Source: Dongia mobilis
GTDB taxonomy: Bacteria; Pseudomonadota; Alphaproteobacteria; Dongiales; Dongiaceae
Direction: 5' to 3'
Assembly (NCBI RefSeq): GCF_004363235.1
Contig: NZ_SNYW01000006.1
Coordinates: forward strand, 372,001-436,000
DNA: 64,000 bases
Shown: positions 25,630-34,275 of the stretch, piece by piece
Numbering within the stretch: position 1 is the stretch's first letter
How the letters are laid out: each line of letters starts with the position of its first letter
Notes under the pieces: generated by a model
What the model was told of the DNA's origin: nothing
The model's input: the letters and a program-made list of their open reading frames with translations, nothing else
The model's database searches: none
Made by a program: the position numbers and the translations under genes

Positions 25630-26439
25630 ATGCAGGCCCCTTCCATGCCGGCCCGCGCCAATCTTGCCGCCAGTTGGGTTCTGTTTTATGGCGCCATTCT
25701 GGCCGCCTGGAGCGGGCTCGTCCTGATGGCTGCAGAGGTGGTGCCGACGCCTGGGCTGGCGATCGACGGCGGGATAATCGGCGCGGATGCTGCCGCCTTC
25801 CTCGCTCGCTGCCTCGAATCGGTTGCTGCCTTCGAACTCCCGCACCTCTTCGGCATGTGGGGCCTGATGACGCTCGCCATGATGCTGCCGACGGCGCTAC
25901 CGGCCATGCAGCGCCTTGCCGACATGCTGATTGGTCGAGCCGGGGCGCAGCAAATCTTCCTTTCTTTCGGCGTGGGCTATCTCGTCATCTGGTCCGGCTT
26001 TTCGTTTGTCGCCGCCGGGGCGCAATGGCTGCTGGCACGGGCCGAACTGATTGACGCGGCCGGCCGTGTCCACAGCACCTTTTTCGCCGCAATCCTTTTC
26101 GGTTTTGCCGGCGGCTATCAGTTCACGCGCCTGAAGCATGCCTGTCTCACGCGGTGCCGCCATCCCATGACGTTCTTCCTGGCGCATTGGCAGCCGGGTC
26201 AGACCGGCGCCTTGCGCATGGGATTGCGGCATGGCCTCGACTGCCTCGGCTGCTGTTGGCCGCTGATGCTGCTGGCCTTTGTCGGCGGCACCATGAACCT
26301 GGCCTGGATGGGCCTTGCCATGGTGTTGATGCTGGTGGAAAAGCTTGCGGGTGCCGGGCGCTATGTCACGGTTCCCTTGGGTATCCTGCTGATTCTCGCC
26401 GCCGGATTTTCATTGGGCGAGTCGTTGCAGGCGTTGTGA
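25630..26439 (+). CDS. DUF2182 integral membrane protein
   Basis: 269 residues, about seven membrane segments. AAEF-like start is followed by MWGLMTLAMMLPTALPAM, the M-rich helix that defines DUF2182 (predicted metal-binding membrane protein), FLSFGVGYLVIWSGFSF, FAGGYQFTRLKHACLTRCRHP and LRHGLDCLGCCWPLMLLAF with conserved H and C residues. GGAGA lies 9 bases before ATG 25630. A DUF1326 gene follows by 22 bases; these two families are commonly adjacent. Function unknown. Confidence 0.88.
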   Translation: MQAPSMPARANLAASWVLFYGAILAAWSGLVLMAAEVVPTPGLAIDGGIIGADAAAFLARCLESVAAFELPHLFGMWGLMTLAMMLPTALPAMQRLADMLIGRAGAQQIFLSFGVGYLVIWSGFSFVAAGAQWLLARAELIDAAGRVHSTFFAAILFGFAGGYQFTRLKHACLTRCRHPMTFFLAHWQPGQTGALRMGLRHGLDCLGCCWPLMLLAFVGGTMNLAWMGLAMVLMLVEKLAGAGRYVTVPLGILLILAAGFSLGESLQAL

Positions 26440-26461
26440 GTCTGCGTGAACGGGGAAGTGC

Positions 26462-27070
26462 ATGGAAAAGTGGTCGATCAAGGGTGAACTGATCCTCAAT
26501 TGCAGCTGCACCGTCTTTTGTCCCTGCGTCGTATCGCTCGGCAAGCATCCACCGACCGAGGGGCGCTGCCAGGGCTGGGCCGGGGTGCGGATCGATCAGG
26601 GCCAGAGCGGCGAGACCGATCTCTCCGGTCTCAATGTCGCCCTGCTGCTCGACATCCCCGGCAACATGGCGCGCGGCAATTGGGCCGCCGCCGCCTATAT
26701 CGACGAGCGCGCCAGCGACGACGCCTATGACAAGCTGGTGCGCATCTTCAGCGGCGAGGCGCGGGGCACGACCGGCCTGTTCTCGATCCTGGTCAGCCAG
26801 TTCCTGGGCGCCGAGCGGGCGCCGGTCAGCTTCGAGCGCGAGGGCGGCAAGCGGCGCCTGGTGGTACCGAAGCGGATCATCGGCGAGGTCGAACCGATCG
26901 GCGGCAAGGAACCCGGCAAGGAAGTCGTCATCACCAACACGGAATACTGGATCGCGCCGGATGTGGTCGTCGCCAAGGCCAACCAGGGACGGGTGCGCGC
27001 CTTCGGCCGGGTCTGGGATTTCGACGGGCGCAGCGCCGAGATCTGCGAGATCGACTGGCGCGGGCCGTGA
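26462..27070 (+). CDS. DUF1326 protein
   Basis: 202 residues. The N-terminal LILNCSCTVFCPCVVSLG carries C-x-C...C-x-C cysteines of DUF1326, likely for metal or redox. The C-terminal YWIAPDVVVAKANQGRVRAFGRVWDFDGRSAEIC is family-typical. Downstream of DUF2182 by 22 bases and 13 bases before the acyl-CoA synthetase, so all three may be co-transcribed. No signal peptide is visible. Confidence 0.88.
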   Translation: MEKWSIKGELILNCSCTVFCPCVVSLGKHPPTEGRCQGWAGVRIDQGQSGETDLSGLNVALLLDIPGNMARGNWAAAAYIDERASDDAYDKLVRIFSGEARGTTGLFSILVSQFLGAERAPVSFEREGGKRRLVVPKRIIGEVEPIGGKEPGKEVVITNTEYWIAPDVVVAKANQGRVRAFGRVWDFDGRSAEICEIDWRGP

Positions 27071-27083
27071 GGGGCAGGGCGCG

Positions 27084-28715
27084 ATGCAGGATCCCGTCGA
27101 CTTCCCGCGCAATGCGGCCAACTTCGTCCCGCTCTCGCCGCTGTCCTTCCTGACCCGCGCGGCCGAGGTTTTTCCCGGCCGGGTCGCGGTAATCTACGGG
27201 AAGCGGCGCCATTCCTGGCTCGCAATCCGCAACCGCGCGGCAGCACTGGCGTCCGCGCTGAGGCGGGCTGGTATCCGCCAGGGCGACGTGGTTGCGATGA
27301 TGGCCGCCAACACGCCGGAACTGTTCGAGGCGCATTTCGGCGTGCCGCTGTCCGGCGCCGTCCTCAACACACTCAACACGCGGCTCGACGCCGAGACCAT
27401 CGCCTATATCCTGGATCACGGCGGTGCCCGGCTGCTCTTCACCGACAGCGAATTCGCCCCCGTAATGAAGAAGGCCCTCGGCATGATGCAGGGGCCCCGG
27501 CCGCGCATCATCGACATCGTCGATCCATTGGCACGCGGCGGTCAGGAGGCGGCCGATCGTCTGGGCGACCTCACCTATGACGATTTCCTGGCAACCGGCG
27601 ATGCGGAAGATCCCTGGGAAGGCCCGGCGGACGAGTGGCAGTCGCTCTCGCTCAATTACACTTCTGGCACCAGCGGCCGGCCGAAAGGCGTCCTCTATCA
27701 CCATCGCGGCGCCTATCTCATGAGCCTCGGTACGGTGGTCGGCTGGGGCCTGCCGCTGCATCCCCGCTATCTCTACACCGTACCGATGTTCCATTGTAAC
27801 GGCTGGGGCCATGCCTGGACCCTGGCGCTGGTGGCTGGTACCGCCGTGCTGCAGCGCTATGTCGCCGCGAAATCCATCTTCGCCGCGATCGAGGAGCACC
27901 GGATCACGCATCTGGGGGGCGCGCCCGTGGTGCTCGGCATGCTGGCCAACGCGCCGGACGAGGAACGGCGGCCCCTGGCGCATGGCGTCAAGGTGATGAC
28001 GGCGGGTGCCCCGCCACCCAGCGCGATCCTGGCCCGCATGGCCGAGCTTGGCTTCGAAGTGATGCAGGTCTACGGCCTGACCGAGACCTTCGGCCATGTG
28101 GTGCATTGCGCCTGGCACGAGGAATGGAACGGCCTGCCCTTCGCCGACCAGGCCGAGATAAAGGCCCGCCAGGGAGTGCGCTTTCCGATCACCGAGGAAA
28201 TCCGCGTCGTCGATCCGGAGACCGGCGCAGAACTGCCCTCTGACGGCCGGTCGATGGGCGAGGTGGTGATCCGCGGCAATACCGTGATGAAGGGCTATCA
28301 CCGTGACCCGGCGGCCACGGAAAAGTCCTTCTTCGGCGGCTACTTCCATTCCGGGGATCTCGCCGTGCGCCATTCCGACGGTTACATCGAAGTGAAGGAC
28401 CGCCTGAAGGATGTCATCATCTCGGGCGGCGAAAACGTCTCTTCGATCGAGATCGAGAGCCGGCTCTACAAGCACCCCGCCGTGGCGGTCGCCGCCGTTG
28501 TCGCCAAGCCGGATCCGAAATGGGGCGAAGTGCCCTGCGCCTTCGTCGAGTTGAAGCCGGGACAGGCGGCGAGCGAGGCTGATCTCATCGCCTTCTGCCG
28601 GGAATCACTGGCCGGCTTCAAAACGCCCAAGCGCATCGTCTTCGGTGATGTGCCGAAGACATCGACCGGCAAGATCCAGAAATTCGAACTGCGGGATCGG
28701 GCGAAGACGCTGTGA
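27084..28715 (+). CDS. AMP-forming acyl-CoA synthetase (DmdB/FadD3-like group)
   Basis: 543 residues. The P-loop is NYTSGTSGRPKGVLYHHRG, a form shared by medium-chain and DmdB-type ligases. YGLTETFGHV is the A5 motif, FHSGDLAV (A7), DRLKDVIISGGENVSS (A8) and KTSTGKIQKFELR with the catalytic lysine (A10). The enzyme would join CoA to a short or medium carboxylic acid with ATP. ATG 27084 gives the usual N-terminus; the larger open frame is a shadow of DUF1326. A DddP-like gene lies 1 kb downstream beyond a class II aldolase, so a role with acrylate, 3-hydroxypropionate or methylmercaptopropionate is possible but unproved. Confidence 0.87.
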   Translation: MQDPVDFPRNAANFVPLSPLSFLTRAAEVFPGRVAVIYGKRRHSWLAIRNRAAALASALRRAGIRQGDVVAMMAANTPELFEAHFGVPLSGAVLNTLNTRLDAETIAYILDHGGARLLFTDSEFAPVMKKALGMMQGPRPRIIDIVDPLARGGQEAADRLGDLTYDDFLATGDAEDPWEGPADEWQSLSLNYTSGTSGRPKGVLYHHRGAYLMSLGTVVGWGLPLHPRYLYTVPMFHCNGWGHAWTLALVAGTAVLQRYVAAKSIFAAIEEHRITHLGGAPVVLGMLANAPDEERRPLAHGVKVMTAGAPPPSAILARMAELGFEVMQVYGLTETFGHVVHCAWHEEWNGLPFADQAEIKARQGVRFPITEEIRVVDPETGAELPSDGRSMGEVVIRGNTVMKGYHRDPAATEKSFFGGYFHSGDLAVRHSDGYIEVKDRLKDVIISGGENVSSIEIESRLYKHPAVAVAAVVAKPDPKWGEVPCAFVELKPGQAASEADLIAFCRESLAGFKTPKRIVFGDVPKTSTGKIQKFELRDRAKTL

Positions 28716-28723
28716 GGCGTCGA

Positions 28724-29515
28724 TCAGTCGACGTAATCCGGCTGCTTCTGGTCCAGTATGGCGCGGATTTCCTTGAAGTGGGCGTCGATCATGTCGGAGG
28801 GATATTCCTCCCACTGACGCGCCGTCTTCTCGGCCACTTCGTGGCTGGCAATACTGAGTTCGCGGCCGGTCATGTAGGCGGTGATCAGCGTTTCCGCCGC
28901 CCGCTCGAAGTAATAGAGGGTGTCGAAGGCCTCGGCCACCGTCGCGCCGACCGTCAGCACGCCGTGATTGCCCATCACCATCACCTTCTTGCCGTCGGTG
29001 AGCGAATGCGACAGGCGTTCGCCTTCTTCGCCCAATCCCATGCCGTCGAAGCCGAGGTCGAAGGCGATGCGGTTGTAGAAGCGCATGGTGTTCTGGTCGA
29101 TCGGCGGCATGCTGGGGTCCTTCAGCGTGGCGAGGACCAGGGCATATTTGGAATGGACATGCAGCACGCAGCGCGCTGCGGGTACGTTGCGGTGGATGGC
29201 GCCATGGATGTACCAGGCGGTCGGGTCGGGCGCGTTCGGCTGGTCCATCGTGGTCGGGTCATTGGCATCCAGCAGCAACAGGTCGCTAGCCCGGATGCGC
29301 GAGAAATGCTTGCCGCAGGGATTGACCAGGAACTGGCTCCCGTCATCGGAAACCGCAAGGCTGAAGTGATTGGCAACCGCCTCGTGCATGTTTAGTTCAG
29401 CCGTCCAGCGGAAGGCGGCGGCCAGGTCGCAGCGCGCCTCATAATGGGAGTTGTCAAGGCGGCCCCGGGCTGAATCCAGTGTGCTGGCCGGGATGCGGGC
29501 GATGGACGAAGTCAT
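28724..29515 (-). CDS. Class II aldolase/adducin-domain protein
   Basis: 263 residues. HVHSKYALVLA contains two zinc-binding histidines, ANHFSLAV matches the substrate-loop asparagine region, and MVMGNHGVLTVGATVAEAFDTLYYFERAAET is the C-terminal third-histidine motif. This subgroup includes uncharacterised aldolase/decarboxylase-like proteins, so a fuculose-type substrate should not be assumed. ATG 29515 is selected since GGAGACAG lies right upstream and the N-terminus is then family-like. Divergent from the DddP-like gene with a 191-base gap and convergent with the acyl-CoA synthetase. Confidence 0.82.
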   Translation of the reverse strand: MTSSIARIPASTLDSARGRLDNSHYEARCDLAAAFRWTAELNMHEAVANHFSLAVSDDGSQFLVNPCGKHFSRIRASDLLLLDANDPTTMDQPNAPDPTAWYIHGAIHRNVPAARCVLHVHSKYALVLATLKDPSMPPIDQNTMRFYNRIAFDLGFDGMGLGEEGERLSHSLTDGKKVMVMGNHGVLTVGATVAEAFDTLYYFERAAETLITAYMTGRELSIASHEVAEKTARQWEEYPSDMIDAHFKEIRAILDQKQPDYVD

Positions 29516-29706
29516 TTCTGTCTCCTGGGCGGGCTGGGCATCATCTCTGCAAGTATGCGACAGGGCCCCGCCGCCGGTCAATTCGACGGCTGGCTCGCCA
29601 TGTCGCCGGGAAATCCGGTCATGACAAATACGTATCGCCGGCCGGGCGGCTGCCGGGCTAGATTCCCGAAAACCGAAATGGGCCTTTCTTGGCAGGAGAG
29701 CAGGGC

Positions 29707-30978
29707 ATGTCGATGGATGGTGCAATGGATGCGCAGGTGTTCAAGGACGAACGCAAGCGCGCCTATCTCAACCCGGAGGGCGCCGATCGTCCGCTCAAAA
29801 GCCCGCTTCCGAAATCGACCCTGGTGAAGGCCCGCGGCTACCGCAAGCAGCGCCTGGTCGACCAGGTGGCGGCCCATGACTGCGTCGCCATTCTGCTCTA
29901 CGACCCGATCAACATCCGCTATGCCCTCGACATCTCCAACATGCAGCTCTGGGCGACGCACAACCCGTTCCACTACGCGCTGGTCTTCGCCGACGGCTAT
30001 GCCGTCGAATTCGCCTATCGCGGCGCCGAGCACCTGGCTGCCGGACTGGAAACGATCGACGAGGTCAGGCCAGGCAATGCCTGGTTCTACATGTACACGG
30101 CCGACCGGCTGCAGGAGCGGGTCGAAGCCTGGGCTGACGAGATCGTTTCGATCCTGCGCGAACGCGGCGGCAAGTCGCTGCGCCTTGCCATCGACAAGCT
30201 GGACCCGCCGGGGGCCGAGGCCCTGACGCGCCGCGGCGTCACCATCGTCGAGGGGCAGGCTTTGACCGAGATCGCCCGTTCGGTGAAGAGTGCCGAAGAA
30301 CTGGACCTCATGCGCTGGACGGTCCGCGTCTGCGAGGCCGGCATGGCGCGGATGTACGAACACTCCCTGCCGGGCAGGACCGAGCAGGAGATCTGGGCAG
30401 AGCTGCATTACGAAAACATCCGTTCCGGCGGCGAATGGCTGGAGACGCGCCTGCTTACTGTCGGCGAGCGCACCAATCCCTGGTTCCAGGAATGCTCCGA
30501 TCACGTTGCCAGGGATGGCGACATGCTGGCCTTCGATACCGACATGATCGGGCCCTACGGCTATTGCGCCGATCTGTCGCGCTCCTGGACCATCGGCCAT
30601 CGGCGCATGAGCAACGCGCAGCGCGAACTCTATGCCGTGGCATTGGAGCAGATCGAGCACAATCTGGGCCTGCTCAGGGCCGGGCTCAGCTTCGACGAGT
30701 TCAACGAGAAATCCTGGCGCATTCCGGAGAAGTACCTCGCCTGCCGCTATTCCGTGGCACTGCATGGCGTCGGCATGGCAGACGAATACCCCACCATTCT
30801 CCTGCATCCCGACTGGCGTGCCGCCTACAGAGGCGTTTTCCCGGAGAACATGACGCTCTGCGTCGAAAGCCTGATCGGCCTCGAGGGCCAAGGGGAATGC
30901 GTCAAGCTGGAAACCCAGGTCGTCATTACCCGCGACGGCGCCCAGCGTCTCGATAGTTTTCCCTGGGAGTCGGTCTAG
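29707..30978 (+). CDS. DddP-like M24-family protein (DMSP lyase family)
   Basis: 423 residues of the creatinase/Xaa-Pro dipeptidase fold. The metal ligands are D277, D279, D289, H353, E387 and E402, and the active-site region also has Y348 and D359. The spacing fits that recalled for Ruegeria DddP (D295, D297, D307, Y366, H371, D377, E406, E421), offset by 18 or 19 throughout. D359, just after the ligand histidine (HGVGMADEY), is the catalytic aspartate of DddP and not a usual peptidase residue. DddP cuts dimethylsulphoniopropionate to DMS and acrylate. Non-DMSP DddP-like clades exist, so activity is inferred. GGAGAG lies 7 bases before ATG 29707. The stop overlaps that of the convergent gene in CTAG. 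Confidence 0.8.
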   Translation: MSMDGAMDAQVFKDERKRAYLNPEGADRPLKSPLPKSTLVKARGYRKQRLVDQVAAHDCVAILLYDPINIRYALDISNMQLWATHNPFHYALVFADGYAVEFAYRGAEHLAAGLETIDEVRPGNAWFYMYTADRLQERVEAWADEIVSILRERGGKSLRLAIDKLDPPGAEALTRRGVTIVEGQALTEIARSVKSAEELDLMRWTVRVCEAGMARMYEHSLPGRTEQEIWAELHYENIRSGGEWLETRLLTVGERTNPWFQECSDHVARDGDMLAFDTDMIGPYGYCADLSRSWTIGHRRMSNAQRELYAVALEQIEHNLGLLRAGLSFDEFNEKSWRIPEKYLACRYSVALHGVGMADEYPTILLHPDWRAAYRGVFPENMTLCVESLIGLEGQGECVKLETQVVITRDGAQRLDSFPWESV

Positions 30979-32342
30979 AGGCTTTTCCCGGCATCCGGCG
31001 CCGCGCCAATGCCAAGGGAATCCTGGTCGGATCCTGTCCCTAGCCGTTCCACCAGGATCTTGTCGATGCGCCGTCCGTCGAGATCGACCACTTCGAGGCG
31101 GAAGCCGTTGAAATCAAGGCGTTCGCCCACGCGCGGGAGGTGGCCGAGGCGATGCAGCACCAGGCCGGCGAGGGTGCTGTAATCGGGGTGAATAAAGCCG
31201 CTGGCACCCAGCTTGCGCTCGACATCGATGAGGCGTGTGCGGCCGTCGATCAGCCATGAGCTTTCGTCCCGGACGGCGATCGACAGCTCGTCCTGGTCTG
31301 GCTCCGCCATCTCGCCGGCGATGACGGCAAAGATGTCGGCCAGCGTCACGATCCCTTCAACGCTGCCATATTCGTCCAGCACGATTGCGAAGCGCATCGG
31401 CGCCTGCCGAAACAGCTCCAGCAAGCGCAGGATCGGCGTCGTCTCGTGGAGCGTCAATGCCGGTTTGAGATTGGCGCGGATATCGAGCGGATGACCGGCC
31501 GCGATTTGCTGCAGCAATTCTCTGGCCGGTGCGACGCCCAGCACCTCGTCGACGCTGCCCTGGCAAACCACCAGCCGCGAATGGCGGCTGGTCAGGATCT
31601 GACTGGTGACGGCATTGAGAGGCGCGTTGATGTCGATCCAGTCGATTTCCGGACGCGGCGTCATGATGCTGCGGATCGGGTAATCGGCGAGATGCAGTAC
31701 CCCTTCGATCATGTGCCTTTCGGCCTGGGCGAAGACGCCGGTTTCGGTGCCCTCTGCAAGCATCGACTTCACGTCTTCTTCCGTCACCCCGCTTTCCCGT
31801 TCGCCACCCTGGCCCAGTAGGGCCAGCACCGCCCTGGTCGATACCCGCAGCAGATAAACCAGCGGCGCGCCGATCTTGGCGATCGCCGCCATCGGCAGGC
31901 TGACCCGCATGGCAATCGCTTCGGCGTGACGCAGGGCCAGGCGCTTCGGCACCAGTTCGCCGACGATGAGCGACAGATAGGTGATACCGGCGACGACAAG
32001 GCCGAGGGCCACCGGATAGGCGTAGGGCGCCAGCGGCGGCCAGGCTTCAAGCAGCCTGGCGAGCGGCGCCGAAAAAGTGGCACCGGAATAGGCGCCGGCG
32101 ACGATGCCGACCAGGGTGATGCCGATCTGCACCGTGGCAAGAAACAGCGTCGGATCCTCGGCCAGTTCGATCGCTGTCCTGGCGCCCCTGTTGCCGTGAT
32201 CGGCGCTGGCCTTCAGGCGGACGCGCCGGGCGGAAACGATGGCCAGTTCCGACATCGCGAAGAAGCCGTTGAGCAGGATCAGCAGCAGGACGACGACGAT
32301 CTCAAACCAGAGCGAGGTGTCTTCTATCGGGCCCTCGGGCAT
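30975..32342 (-). CDS. CNNM/CBS/CorC-HlyC membrane protein (hemolysin family)
   Basis: 455 residues. A CNNM (DUF21) domain with about three to four membrane helices fills residues 10-200 (VVLLLILLNGFFAMSELAIVS). Two CBS domains follow (IMTPRPEIDWID; RFAIVLDEYGSVEGIVTLADI), and a CorC_HlyC FAD-like domain ends the protein (DSSWLIDGRTRLIDVE). Relatives such as CorC and YtfL/PaeA export magnesium or polyamines. The hemolysin name is historic. Lies 5 bases after the crp-type gene on the minus strand, so the two may be co-transcribed. Confidence 0.88.
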   Translation of the reverse strand: MPEGPIEDTSLWFEIVVVLLLILLNGFFAMSELAIVSARRVRLKASADHGNRGARTAIELAEDPTLFLATVQIGITLVGIVAGAYSGATFSAPLARLLEAWPPLAPYAYPVALGLVVAGITYLSLIVGELVPKRLALRHAEAIAMRVSLPMAAIAKIGAPLVYLLRVSTRAVLALLGQGGERESGVTEEDVKSMLAEGTETGVFAQAERHMIEGVLHLADYPIRSIMTPRPEIDWIDINAPLNAVTSQILTSRHSRLVVCQGSVDEVLGVAPARELLQQIAAGHPLDIRANLKPALTLHETTPILRLLELFRQAPMRFAIVLDEYGSVEGIVTLADIFAVIAGEMAEPDQDELSIAVRDESSWLIDGRTRLIDVERKLGASGFIHPDYSTLAGLVLHRLGHLPRVGERLDFNGFRLEVVDLDGRRIDKILVERLGTGSDQDSLGIGAAPDAGKSL

Positions 32343-32347
32343 CTCGC

Positions 32348-33094
32348 TTAATCACTTTCTTCCTTGGGCCTGCCGCGGGCGGCCAGGGCGCCGCTGTCGC
32401 GCACGACGATGCGGCTGCCGCGGGTGGCGATCAGGCCTTCACTGGTGAACTGCTTCAATTGCTTGTTGATGGCCTCGCGGGTAACGCCGAGCAGTTGAGC
32501 CAGGGCAGATTGATTGAGCTTCGCGGTGATGACGATACCTTCCGGCGTCGCCTCGCCGTGGCCCATGGCGAGGGCTTCCAGGGTCTTGGCCAGGCGAGTC
32601 CCCAGATCGAGGAAGGCGGCGTCCCGTATGCGGTCGGTGTTGTGGCGCAGGCGTTCGCACAGCAGCTCGATGATATGGAGCGCCAGCTTGGCCTCCTGCG
32701 CCATCAGATCGAGGAAGGCGGCGCGCGGCACGCTGACCAGTTCCGTGTCCGCCAACGCCGTGGCGCTGGCCGTGCGCGGCAAACCGTCGAGCAAGGCGAT
32801 CTCGCCAAAGAAGTCGCCAGACTCCATGAGGTTGAGGGTCAGCTCGCGCCCGTCAGGGCCATGCACCCAGATGCGCATCAAACCCTTGGCCATGCCATAG
32901 AGCGCGTCCGCCGGCTCGTCCTCCCAGAACAGGGTTTCGCCGACGCCGAGACGACGCGGCTGGGAGAGCCGCGCTATGCGTTCCAGCAGCACGGGGTCGA
33001 GGCCCCGAAAGAGAAAGCTCCTTGCCAGCAGCTGCGTTCGGGCCGGCAAGGATGTCACGGCAGCGGCGGATGCGCGCCCATCGGCGGTAGCCAA
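32348..33094 (-). CDS. Crp/Fnr-family transcriptional regulator
   Basis: 248 residues from TTG 33094, chosen because AGGAGG lies 5 bases upstream. A cyclic-nucleotide-binding fold covers about residues 25-140 (SGDFFGEIALLDGLPRTASATAL, the phosphate-binding cassette with R-x-A), and a winged HTH lies near 190-225 (LNQSALAQLLGVTREAINKQLKQF). The recognition helix keeps R-E of CRP's RExxxR, with K in the last position. There are no N-terminal cysteines, so it is not an FNR-type oxygen sensor. A perfect CRP-like palindrome lies 11 bases upstream, indicating self-control. The CorC-like gene follows directly. Confidence 0.88.
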   Translation of the reverse strand: MATADGRASAAAVTSLPARTQLLARSFLFRGLDPVLLERIARLSQPRRLGVGETLFWEDEPADALYGMAKGLMRIWVHGPDGRELTLNLMESGDFFGEIALLDGLPRTASATALADTELVSVPRAAFLDLMAQEAKLALHIIELLCERLRHNTDRIRDAAFLDLGTRLAKTLEALAMGHGEATPEGIVITAKLNQSALAQLLGVTREAINKQLKQFTSEGLIATRGSRIVVRDSGALAARGRPKEESD

Positions 33095-33104
33095 GGCCCC
33101 CTCC

Positions 33105-33120
33105 TGTGAATGGGTTCACA
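33105..33120. promoter_or_regulatory. CRP-type operator at the crp-like gene
   Basis: TGTGAATGGGTTCACA is a perfect inverted repeat that contains the CRP consensus TGTGA-N6-TCACA. It starts 11 bases before the TTG start of the Crp-type gene, next to its ribosome site, and 94 bases before the divergent lipoprotein gene. So close to the start it would act as a repressor site for its own gene; toward the lipoprotein gene it could activate. Confidence 0.65.
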
Positions 33121-33213
33121 AGCTAGACGAATTGGCACCCCAGGTTAAGGGCATTCCCGATATCGGGGCCGGCTGGGGCCGGCGCATCGTCTCGGGCCTT
33201 GGAGGAGACAATC

Positions 33214-33372
33214 ATGTACAAGTCGATCAACGCATTGAAATGTTTCGTATGTGTTGCCCTGATCGGCATGTCGCTGGGGGCTTGCACCAGCAGCGATCTT
33301 GGCGCGCTCGGCAGGGTGCAGAAACTGCAGCAGGTGGCGTGCCACGATGGCGAACGGCCGGGCCGCGGCTGA
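33214..33372 (+). CDS. Small lipoprotein, 52 residues
   Basis: ATG 33214 has GGAGGAGAC 5-13 bases upstream, an excellent ribosome site. The protein begins MYKSINALKCFVCVALIGMS, a positively charged and hydrophobic signal, and ends in a lipobox LGAC with the lipidated cysteine at residue 24. The mature part would be only 29 residues (CTSSDLGALGRVQKLQQVAC...), with one more cysteine. No family recognised. It is divergent from the crp-like gene and shares its operator region. Confidence 0.65.
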   Translation: MYKSINALKCFVCVALIGMSLGACTSSDLGALGRVQKLQQVACHDGERPGRG

Positions 33373-33393
33373 GCGAGGGTGCCGGGCGGGGTC

Positions 33394-34275
33394 TCAGGCG
33401 GCTGCGGCTTCGCCCATCCTGGAGATGGCGTCATGCAGTGCCAGCAATCGCTCTGCTTCCTCGACATGCAGCTTCTCGACCAGCTTGCCGTTGAGGACGC
33501 AGATTCCCTTGCCGGCCGCCCTGGCCTCGGCCCAGGCAGCAACAATGGCGCGTGATTGCTCGACCTCGCTTGCGGTCGGCGCAAAGGCGATATTGGCTGC
33601 CTCGATCTGCTTCGGGTGGATGAGGGTCTTGCCGTCGAAGCCGAGATCGCGGCCCTGCTCGCAGGCGGCCAGGAAGCCGGCCTCGTCATTGAGGTCAAGA
33701 TGCACGCCGTCGAGGGCGTCGAGGCCATAGGCCCGGGCCGCGATGACGATGATGGACAGGGCCGAAATTACGCCGATCCGCCCTGGCGCCGGTCGCGCCC
33801 TGAGGTCGCGGCTGAGGTCGGAGGTACCGGCCACCAGACAGGCAAGGCGCGGGCTGGCCCCGGCGATGGCATCCATTCCCATGATGCAGCGCGGCGTCTC
33901 TGCCATGATCCAGACGGGCAGGTCCCTTGGCGCCCCGGCGGCATCGAGTGCCGCCACGCAGTCAAGGACCTCTTCCGGCGTCTGGATCTTCGGGAAAAGT
34001 ATGGCATCAGGGCCAAGTCTCGCCAGGGCGGCAACGTCGTCATGACCCCAGGGCGTATCCAGGCCGTTGACCCTGACGACGATTTCCCGCCGCCCGAAGC
34101 CGCCGGTCTTCAGCGCGGCAGCCAGCTGCGTCCTGGCCGTCTCCTTGGCTTCCGGCGCCACCGCATCCTCGAGATCCAGGATCAGGCCATCGACCGGCAG
34201 CGTCCGCGCCTTTTCGAGCGCGCGGGCGTTGCTGGCGGGGAGGTAAAGCACGGATCGACGGGGCCGGATCTGCAT
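33394..34275 (-). CDS. HpcH/HpaI-family CitE-like lyase
   Basis: 293 residues. RRSVLYLPASNARALEKA and DGLILDLEDAVAP give the N-terminal CoA-binding and metal-binding signatures of CitE-like enzymes, with VWIMAETPRCI supplying the magnesium glutamate and FDGKTLIHPKQIE the C-terminal conserved block. Relatives split malyl-CoA, citramalyl-CoA or beta-methylmalyl-CoA; standalone CitE homologues in alphaproteobacteria are often of this type. It is not in an operon with citrate lyase subunits. Its stop is 21 bases from the convergent lipoprotein gene. Confidence 0.87.
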   Translation of the reverse strand: MQIRPRRSVLYLPASNARALEKARTLPVDGLILDLEDAVAPEAKETARTQLAAALKTGGFGRREIVVRVNGLDTPWGHDDVAALARLGPDAILFPKIQTPEEVLDCVAALDAAGAPRDLPVWIMAETPRCIMGMDAIAGASPRLACLVAGTSDLSRDLRARPAPGRIGVISALSIIVIAARAYGLDALDGVHLDLNDEAGFLAACEQGRDLGFDGKTLIHPKQIEAANIAFAPTASEVEQSRAIVAAWAEARAAGKGICVLNGKLVEKLHVEEAERLLALHDAISRMGEAAAA

